A stretch of 64,000 nt of DNA from Bacillus sp. FJAT-29937 (GTDB lineage Bacteria; Bacillota; Bacilli; Bacillales; Cytobacillaceae), in NCBI RefSeq assembly GCF_001509555.1, contig NZ_LMAS01000003.1, forward strand, positions 249,100 to 313,099, read 5' to 3'. Positions 58,363-64,000 of this stretch are shown here, one piece after another (position 1 is the first letter of the stretch; each line of letters opens with the position of its first letter). A program made the translations under genes and the position numbers. The notes under the pieces were generated by a model. The model searched no databases. It was not told the DNA's origin and saw only the letters and a program-made list of their open reading frames with translations.

Positions 58363-59247
58363 ATGCCACAATTCTTTTTGAATAAACGCCTGATTATTTT
58401 GCTTGTTAGCATCATTATTCTCGTGGCATTGATTGGGTTTTCATTAAAGGAACGTGAACAATTAAGCTGGCCAGAGCAGTTTATTAAGGATACTACTGGA
58501 TGGATTCAAACAGCTATTTCTCGTCCAACTCATTATGTTGCTGGTTTCTTTGAAAATTTGCAAGACTTGCAAAATACATATACCGAAAATAAAGAGTTAA
58601 AAAAGCGGCTTGATGAACTCGCACGTCTTGAAGCGGATGTACAAATGCTGAAAAAGGACAATACCGAGCTTCGTGAAATTCTTGATAAAAAGGAATCATT
58701 AAGTGAATTTGATCCGATACAAGCGACAGTTATTGGCAGAAATCCTGATCGATGGACCGACCTTCTCATTATCAATAAAGGGTCTAAAGATGGCATTAAA
58801 CAAAATATGGCTGTCATTACGGCAAATGGTTTGATTGGGAAAGTTAAAAATAGTCAGCCTCTAACTTCTACAGTTCAGCTGCTAAGTGCGATGGATCCGA
58901 CTAATCGTATTTCAGCTGAAATACAGGCAAATGGAAATAGCTATTATGGTCTGATTGAAGGATATGACAAAGATAAAGGACTATTATTACTGAAAAGAAT
59001 TCCATTTGATGCAAAAGTAGAGAAGGGGCAAAATGTCATCAGCTCTGGGAAGGGCGGGGTGTTTCCTAAGAATCTTCCAATTGGAAAGGTAGTTGAAGTT
59101 GCACCGGCTGAATACGGCCTAACTTTAACAGCCTATGTAAAGCCTGGGGCAAATTTATATGATATTGAGCATGTAATGGTTGTAAATAGGAAAGCTTTAC
59201 AGCCTGCCTTGGAAGATATGATCGATGATAAGGAGGAGGAGCTGTGA
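58363..59247 (+). CDS. mreC: Rod-shape determining protein MreC
   Basis: 294 residues from the ATG at 58363 (an in-frame GTG at 58354 lies in the ribosome site). It has one membrane helix (about residues 9-28), a coiled coil (about 67-110, 'NKELKKRLDELARLEADVQ') and two beta-barrel domains with 'VIGRNPDRWTDLLIINKG'. It links MreB to the extracellular wall-synthesis machinery. Confidence 0.96.
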   Translation: MPQFFLNKRLIILLVSIIILVALIGFSLKEREQLSWPEQFIKDTTGWIQTAISRPTHYVAGFFENLQDLQNTYTENKELKKRLDELARLEADVQMLKKDNTELREILDKKESLSEFDPIQATVIGRNPDRWTDLLIINKGSKDGIKQNMAVITANGLIGKVKNSQPLTSTVQLLSAMDPTNRISAEIQANGNSYYGLIEGYDKDKGLLLLKRIPFDAKVEKGQNVISSGKGGVFPKNLPIGKVVEVAPAEYGLTLTAYVKPGANLYDIEHVMVVNRKALQPALEDMIDDKEEEL

Positions 59248-59759
59248 GAAAATTTCTTCTTCCTCTTTTATTCATTTTGATATTCATTGCAGAAAGCATT
59301 TTTATCGAGTTGATGCCAGAGAAAGCTTTTGGAGAAGCTTACATTATTGTACCTAGGTTTTTAATGATTGCCTTAATTTTTCTAACCGTTTATGGCCCAA
59401 GAAAATATGGGATCATTTATAGCTTCTTTGTTGGCCTATTATTTGATATTGTTTATACCGAAATTATCGGGATTTATTTATTTATGTTTCCATTAGTTTC
59501 CTATATCATTCTGAAGCTAATGAAAATATTACAAACCAATATTGTCATTGTTTCCATTGTAGCCTTGATTGGGGTGATGCTCCTGGAGTTAGGAGTTTAT
59601 GAAATGTATTTCTTAATTCATCGGACCACCATGTTATTTTCTACTTTTATGTCACTTCGTTTTTTGCCAACAGCGATTTTTAATTTAATTTTCATTATTA
59701 TTGCAGCTTATCCGCTTAAAAAGCATTATGATAAACTAGTAGCTAGCTTGGATATTTAA
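59244..59759 (+). CDS. mreD: Rod-shape determining protein MreD
   Basis: 171 residues with five to six membrane helices and the MreD pattern 'GLLFDIVYTEIIGIYLFMFPLVSYI'. A GTG start overlaps the mreC stop (GTGA), with AGGAGGAGG just upstream. Confidence 0.94.
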   Translation: MRKFLLPLLFILIFIAESIFIELMPEKAFGEAYIIVPRFLMIALIFLTVYGPRKYGIIYSFFVGLLFDIVYTEIIGIYLFMFPLVSYIILKLMKILQTNIVIVSIVALIGVMLLELGVYEMYFLIHRTTMLFSTFMSLRFLPTAIFNLIFIIIAAYPLKKHYDKLVASLDI

Positions 59760-59865
59760 TACTTTTCATTGTAAAAATTAAATTCCCGCACTTTCTATCA
59801 ATGAATTCTAATCCTAAAAAGGATTTTTTAGCCTTTCTGTCGAATTCTTTTTATTTATGGAGCGT

Positions 59866-59885
59866 ATAAAGCGCTTGCGCTTTTC
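59866..59885 (-). repeat. Small GC hairpin, possible repeat remnant
   Basis: AAAGCGC (59868-59874) and GCGCTTT (59877-59883) form a short inverted repeat. Its reverse strand reads GAAAAGCGCAAGCGC, like the 5' end of the structured repeat family. Confidence 0.35.
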
Positions 59886-59906
59886 TTATGAGGTGAACAT
59901 CTTGAC

Positions 59907-60584
59907 ATGAAGAAATTCCAAAATATTACGATTAAAGGGACAAAGGATGGATTAATCCTCCATCTCGATGATTCCTGTTCTTATGAAGATTTAAAAAAAG
60001 AGTTAGATATTAAGCTTTCTGAAAGCTCGAGATCACGTGAAGATCGACTAATCACAGTAAAAGTTCAGGTTGGCAACAGATATTTATCGAACGAGCAGGA
60101 AGAAGAGTTGAAAGAGCTCATTCGGCAAAAGAAAAACCTTGTTGTAGATTCAATCATTTCCAATGTCATTACGAAAGAAGAAGCATCAAAATTAAATGAA
60201 GATACTGAAATTATACCGATTGCTAGAATTATTCGATCTGGTCAAGTGTTGCATGTACCAGGCGATCTCCTTCTCGTAGGGGATGTTAATCCTGGAGGGA
60301 CCGTTATTGCAGGCGGAAATATTTATATTATGGGGACATTAAAGGGGATTGCACATGCAGGCTTTTATGGAAATAAAGAAGCAATCGTTGCAGCATCCAG
60401 CATGAAGCCTTCACAATTGCGAATTGCCTCTTGTATTACAAGAGCTCCTGACCAAAATCAGGAACAGGAAAAGAGAGAAATGGAATGTGCCTACATAAAT
60501 GAGCAAGATCAAATTACAGTAGATAGATTGCAAGTGTTGATGCATCTAAGACCAAATATTACGAGGTTGGAAGGGGGACAATAG
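59907..60584 (+). CDS. minC: Septum site-determining protein MinC
   Basis: 225 residues. The N-terminal FtsZ-binding domain (about 1-100) is followed by a C-terminal beta-helix (about 110-210, '[30 protein letters not shown]'), which binds MinD. It inhibits FtsZ assembly away from mid-cell. GAGGTGA lies 11 bases before the ATG. Confidence 0.96.
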   Translation: MKKFQNITIKGTKDGLILHLDDSCSYEDLKKELDIKLSESSRSREDRLITVKVQVGNRYLSNEQEEELKELIRQKKNLVVDSIISNVITKEEASKLNEDTEIIPIARIIRSGQVLHVPGDLLLVGDVNPGGTVIAGGNIYIMGTLKGIAHAGFYGNKEAIVAASSMKPSQLRIASCITRAPDQNQEQEKREMECAYINEQDQITVDRLQVLMHLRPNITRLEGGQ

Positions 60585-60585
60585 G

Positions 60586-61389
60586 ATGGGAGTAGCAATT
60601 GTCATTACATCAGGTAAAGGTGGAGTTGGAAAAACGACAACTTCAGCAAATATTGGAACAGCCTTAGCTCTGCAAGGAAAAAGAGTTTGCCTCGTCGATA
60701 CAGACATTGGCCTCCGTAATTTAGATGTGGTGATGGGACTTGAAAACCGTATCATCTATGATCTAGTCGATGTATTAGAGGGACGGTGCAAGATTCATCA
60801 GGCTCTTGTAAAAGATAAACGGTTTGAAGATCTGCTATATTTATTGCCAGCCGCACAAACGAGTGATAAAACCGCAGTCACTCCTGAGCAAATGAAGGTA
60901 CTCGTTAATGAATTAAAACAAGACTATGATTATATCATTATTGATTGTCCTGCCGGTATTGAGCATGGATATAGAAATGCAGTTGCAGGTGCCGATAAAG
61001 CAATTGTTGTAACAACACCAGAAGTTTCAGCTGTTCGAGACGCAGACCGTATTATAGGCCTGCTTGAAAAAGAAGAAAATGTTGAAGCACCAAGGCTAGT
61101 GATTAACCGGATCCGCAGTCAAATGATGAAAAATGGAGATATGCTCGATGTGGATGAAATTGCCGCCCATCTATCTATCGAACTAATAGGCATTGTGGCA
61201 GATGATGATGAAGTCATTAAAGCTTCGAATCACGGAGAACCAATTGCCTTAAACCCTAATAGCAAAGCTTCTATTGCTTATAGAAACATTGCCCGCCGAA
61301 TATTAGGAGAATCGATTCCCCTTCAGCCTCTGGAGGAAAATCATGTAGGCGTTTTCTCAAAAATTAAAAAGTTTTTCGGTGTGAAGTAA
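60586..61389 (+). CDS. minD: Septum site-determining ATPase MinD
   Basis: 267 residues with the deviant Walker A 'GKGGVGKTT' and switch regions 'DTDIGLRNLDVVMG' and 'IIDCPAGIE'. The C-terminal amphipathic membrane-targeting helix is 'FSKIKKFFGVK'. It recruits MinC to the membrane. It begins one base after minC and is followed by a terminator. Confidence 0.98.
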   Translation: MGVAIVITSGKGGVGKTTTSANIGTALALQGKRVCLVDTDIGLRNLDVVMGLENRIIYDLVDVLEGRCKIHQALVKDKRFEDLLYLLPAAQTSDKTAVTPEQMKVLVNELKQDYDYIIIDCPAGIEHGYRNAVAGADKAIVVTTPEVSAVRDADRIIGLLEKEENVEAPRLVINRIRSQMMKNGDMLDVDEIAAHLSIELIGIVADDDEVIKASNHGEPIALNPNSKASIAYRNIARRILGESIPLQPLEENHVGVFSKIKKFFGVK

Positions 61390-61416
61390 AAGTCAGGGAA
61401 TTTCCTTGGCTTTTTT
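61390..61416 (+). terminator. Intrinsic terminator after minD
   Basis: A ten-position stem 61390-61399 with 61403-61412 (two G.T pairs and one mismatch) is followed by six T residues. Confidence 0.75.
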
Positions 61417-61646
61417 CTATGTGGTAATTAATTGTCGTTGGATTTATTGAACAAGCCTTGATGTACGAAGTAATCACCAGCGCAGAGAAATAAAGCCAAC
61501 GACATTTACATACTAGATTGGGGGTGCAAATTCGATAAGAGGCCTTTTGCTGCTGCTTCTATAAGATTCACATTATTAAAAGTCATACTCCCATTGGACA
61601 ACTCATAGACTTGTACAAAAGAATCATAAGGGAATGGTGGGGGCGT

Positions 61647-62423
61647 ATGAGATCACGAGCAGATGAAATACGAAAGCGGATGGAACGGAGAAAAAGAGAA
61701 AGAGAGCGAATGACAAAACCGGTAAGAAAACAAAATCTTTGGACGGAAGATGAAGAAAGATATGGCTTTGATAGGATTTCTTCGTATGACGGCAAAGGGG
61801 AAGAAAGCTTTCATCCTTTATTCCGGAAAGAACATTTCTTATTTAAAATACTTGCCTCTGCATGCCTATTTTTAATTATCGCTATCATGTTCAAAAACAA
61901 TGCTGGAACCTTTGAACCTGCGAGGAACTTTGTCACGAAAACGATGGAAAATGATTTTCAATTTGTTGCTGTTGCGAATTGGTATGAAGAAAAATTCGGC
62001 AAACCCTTAGCCCTTTTACCATTCAAGGAAGAGGAAGAAGGGAAAAAGGAGTTAACTCCAAAAACAGAGTATGCTTTGCCAGCTTCAGCTAGAATTCTTG
62101 AGGATTTTCAAGAAAATGGGCAAAGAATTACAATTGAAACGAGCAAGGATGCTGCTGTCATCGCCATGAGTGAAGGGTTAGTTAAATTTGCCGGGAAAAA
62201 GGACGGCTTTGGAAAAACCGTCATTATTAGCCACGCTGATAATAGTGAATCATGGTATGGAAATTTAGAGGAAATTAACGTGAATCTCATGGAGTATGCT
62301 GAAAAAGGTACGGAATTAGGTAAGTCAACGGCAATGGAGGATGGAATAAAGGGTTCCTTTTATTTTGCTATTAAAAAGGGTGATGATTTCATTGACCCGA
62401 TACAGGTGATCCCATTTGAATAA
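61647..62423 (+). CDS. spoIVFA: Stage IV sporulation protein FA
   Basis: 258 residues from the ATG at 61647 (MRSRADEIRKRMERR), with GGTGGGGG upstream; the frame stays open further back without a good start. It has a basic cytoplasmic N-terminus, one membrane helix (about 68-86) and a degenerate LytM/M23 peptidase domain (about 165-255, 'SEGLVKFAGKKDGFGKTVIISH') lacking the zinc ligands. It anchors and inhibits SpoIVFB until sigma-G-dependent signalling releases it. It overlaps spoIVFB. Confidence 0.93.
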   Translation: MRSRADEIRKRMERRKRERERMTKPVRKQNLWTEDEERYGFDRISSYDGKGEESFHPLFRKEHFLFKILASACLFLIIAIMFKNNAGTFEPARNFVTKTMENDFQFVAVANWYEEKFGKPLALLPFKEEEEGKKELTPKTEYALPASARILEDFQENGQRITIETSKDAAVIAMSEGLVKFAGKKDGFGKTVIISHADNSESWYGNLEEINVNLMEYAEKGTELGKSTAMEDGIKGSFYFAIKKGDDFIDPIQVIPFE

Positions 62424-63282
62424 ATTCGCAGGATTGATAAAATATATTTATATTCACCCGCTTCTTTGGGTTGTTATTGGATTAGCTGTGATGACCGCAC
62501 ATTTTATAGAATTGTCTCTGTTTTTGCTTATAATTTTTGTTCATGAAATGGGGCATGCGGCAGCAGCGTCTTTTTTTTCGTGGAGGATTAAACGGATTGC
62601 CTTGCTGCCATTCGGCGGCGTTGCGGAAATCGAAGAGCATGGAAATCGCCCTTTAAAGGAAGAACTGATTGTTATTCTATCAGGGCCTCTCCAGCATATT
62701 TGGCTGATTGGGGCTGCATACGTGCTTTATCAGTTTTCGTTTCTCTCAGAAGGCATGTACGAATTGTTCATCCAGTATAATTTAATGGTTTTGTTATTTA
62801 ATCTGCTGCCCATTTGGCCGCTTGATGGAGGAAAGCTCGTTTTTCTATTCTTATCCATCTTTCAATCATTTCCAAATGCACACCGGAGAGCTTTGCTAAT
62901 TTCTGCAGCTTGCACATTGCTTTTTTCAGTATTAATCTTAATATTTTCTCCAATCAATTTAAATATTTGGGTAGTAATCGCTTTTTTGCTATTTTCACTG
63001 TACCATGAATGGAAACAAAGCCGTTATGTTTTCATGCGTTTTCTGCTTGAAAGGTATTACGGAAAGAATAGTGACTTTCGTCAGCTAAAGCCTATTGTAG
63101 TGAAAGAGGATGAAATGGTTATGCATGTGCTAGAGAAATTTCAGCGCGGCTTTAAGCATCCGATTATTATTGAAAAAAACGGGAAAGAAAAGGGTTCAAT
63201 GGACGAAAACGAGCTTTTACATGCCTATTTTACGGAAAAAATGGTCACATCCCGTATTGGAGATCTGCTCTATGTTTATTAG
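62416..63282 (+). CDS. spoIVFB: Stage IV sporulation protein FB, pro-sigma-K intramembrane protease
   Basis: 288 residues from a TTG overlapping spoIVFA by eight bases. It is a site-2 metalloprotease with zinc motif 'HEMGH' (about residues 43-47) and the third ligand in 'PIWPLDGGKL' (about 133-142), within about six membrane helices. The C-terminal CBS domain (about 215-288) senses nucleotides in the family. It cleaves pro-sigma-K in the mother cell. Confidence 0.96.
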   Translation: MNKFAGLIKYIYIHPLLWVVIGLAVMTAHFIELSLFLLIIFVHEMGHAAAASFFSWRIKRIALLPFGGVAEIEEHGNRPLKEELIVILSGPLQHIWLIGAAYVLYQFSFLSEGMYELFIQYNLMVLLFNLLPIWPLDGGKLVFLFLSIFQSFPNAHRRALLISAACTLLFSVLILIFSPINLNIWVVIAFLLFSLYHEWKQSRYVFMRFLLERYYGKNSDFRQLKPIVVKEDEMVMHVLEKFQRGFKHPIIIEKNGKEKGSMDENELLHAYFTEKMVTSRIGDLLYVY

Positions 63283-63303
63283 AAATTAAAGTGAGGAACT
63301 ATT

Positions 63304-64000
63304 TTGTATACATTGATTATTAATCATTTAACAAGGGAAAAACGGTATGCTTTAGTTAAAAATAATGTCGTGGAAAAGCTAGTTATTCAACAGCCGAAGC
63401 ATCAATCCGCTGTAAGCAATATTTATTTAGGAATAGTAGAAAAAGTCCTGCCCGGCATGAATGCAGCCTTTGTTGATATTGGCCAGGAAAAAAGCGGGTA
63501 CTTGCATCGAGATAAAATGGCGTCTTTTGTACAGGCAGAGGAAGATGGGGCTAAAAATGTCTCCTCTTATGCTCATCAAGGCGAAAGGCTGCTTGTTCAA
63601 GTGGAAAAAGATGCAGCAGGAACAAAGGGGCCGCGTTTATCAGGCATCATTGAGCTGCAAGGAAATCATTTCATTTACATGCCTCGTGGACGTTATATCG
63701 CCGTATCAAAAAAAATTGAAGATTACCAAGAAAGAGAAAAGCTGCGCGAGCTTGGCCACGAATTGAAAGAGCCAGAAGAGGGGCTTATTTTTCGAACATC
63801 ATCAAAAGACACACCGAAAGAACAGTTATTAGCCGAGCTTGGACAGCATCGGCTTAAATACAAGGAGATTCTTCATACTGCTGGTGCTTTAAAAAAGCCA
63901 GGAAATGTTCTGGAGAGAAATTCATTGCTGGATGAAATTTCTGAGGAGTTAGAAAGACTAGCAATAAATGAAATTATTGTGGATGATTCCGCTTTAAAGG
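63304..64000 (+). CDS. rng: Ribonuclease E/G family protein (3' end outside window)
   Basis: A TTG at 63304 with GTGAGGAAC upstream opens a frame with no stop to the window end; 232 codons are seen. The N-terminus matches RNase E/G: the S1 region 'NIYLGIVEKVLPGMNAAFVDIGQEKSGYLH', then 'LLVQVEKDAAGTKGPRLS' and 'GRYIAVSKKI'. The catalytic DNase I-like part with its metal aspartates would lie beyond the edge. As I recall, B. subtilis itself lacks an RNase E/G here. Confidence 0.9.
   Translation, partial: MYTLIINHLTREKRYALVKNNVVEKLVIQQPKHQSAVSNIYLGIVEKVLPGMNAAFVDIGQEKSGYLHRDKMASFVQAEEDGAKNVSSYAHQGERLLVQVEKDAAGTKGPRLSGIIELQGNHFIYMPRGRYIAVSKKIEDYQEREKLRELGHELKEPEEGLIFRTSSKDTPKEQLLAELGQHRLKYKEILHTAGALKKPGNVLERNSLLDEISEELERLAINEIIVDDSALK

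Overview
The window is a chromosomal segment of an endospore-forming Bacillaceae (Bacillus-like Firmicute). It is AT-rich and carries sporulation genes (gerM, lonB, spoVID, ysxE, spoIIB, spoIVFA/FB). Its gene order largely follows the Bacillus subtilis stretch gerM-rph-ysnA-ysnB / ilv-leu / ysoA-tig-clpX-lonB-lonA-ysxC / hemAXCDBL / spoVID-ysxE / valS-folC / comC-spoIIB-maf-radC-mreBCD-minCD-spoIVFAB, as I recall it. The exact species cannot be given from the sequence alone.

Layout. 1-2.8 kb: end of gerM, then rph, a nucleotide-pool cleansing pyrophosphatase and a phosphoesterase. 2.8-4.2 kb: a tRNA-Arg(UCU) unit with a consensus promoter, facing a decayed minus-strand DUF3231 gene and a possible 40-residue peptide. 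4.3-13.2 kb: a T-box-controlled ilvBHC-leuABCD operon, split between leuB and leuC by a structured repeat and an intrinsic terminator. 13.2-22.6 kb: proteostasis genes (tig, clpX, lonB with an excellent sigma-F-type promoter, lonA) and the ribosome-assembly GTPase engB. 22.8-25.2 kb: a three-gene amino-acid ABC importer placed between engB and hemA. 25.2-32.2 kb: a small membrane protein and the hemAXCDBL tetrapyrrole operon. 32.2-39.6 kb: a GC-rich dispersed repeat, spoVID, ysxE, a small convergent gene, T-box-controlled valS, and folC.

The most distinctive part is 39.7-54.2 kb. At the place where B. subtilis has comC there is a full Gram-positive type IV pilus locus. It holds a membrane GAF-GGDEF diguanylate cyclase, a 52-bp tandem array, a minus-strand operon of two minor prepilins plus a large PilX-like/adhesin-like pilin, an unknown membrane protein, a VanW-like protein, then pilB, pilT, pilC, pilA, pilD, pilM, pilN and pilO. 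PilB carries an N-terminal domain with the duplicated MshEN c-di-GMP-binding pattern. Together with the nearby cyclase, this suggests pilus extension responsive to c-di-GMP.

54.2-64 kb is conserved again: spoIIB, maf, radC, mreBCD, minCD, spoIVFAB and the start of an RNase E/G gene that runs off the end. Non-coding sequence holds at least two repeat families. One starts exactly at the stop codon of two upstream genes and shows compensatory base changes between copies, consistent with a folded RNA. Two unrelated tandem repeats share an exact 52-bp period.
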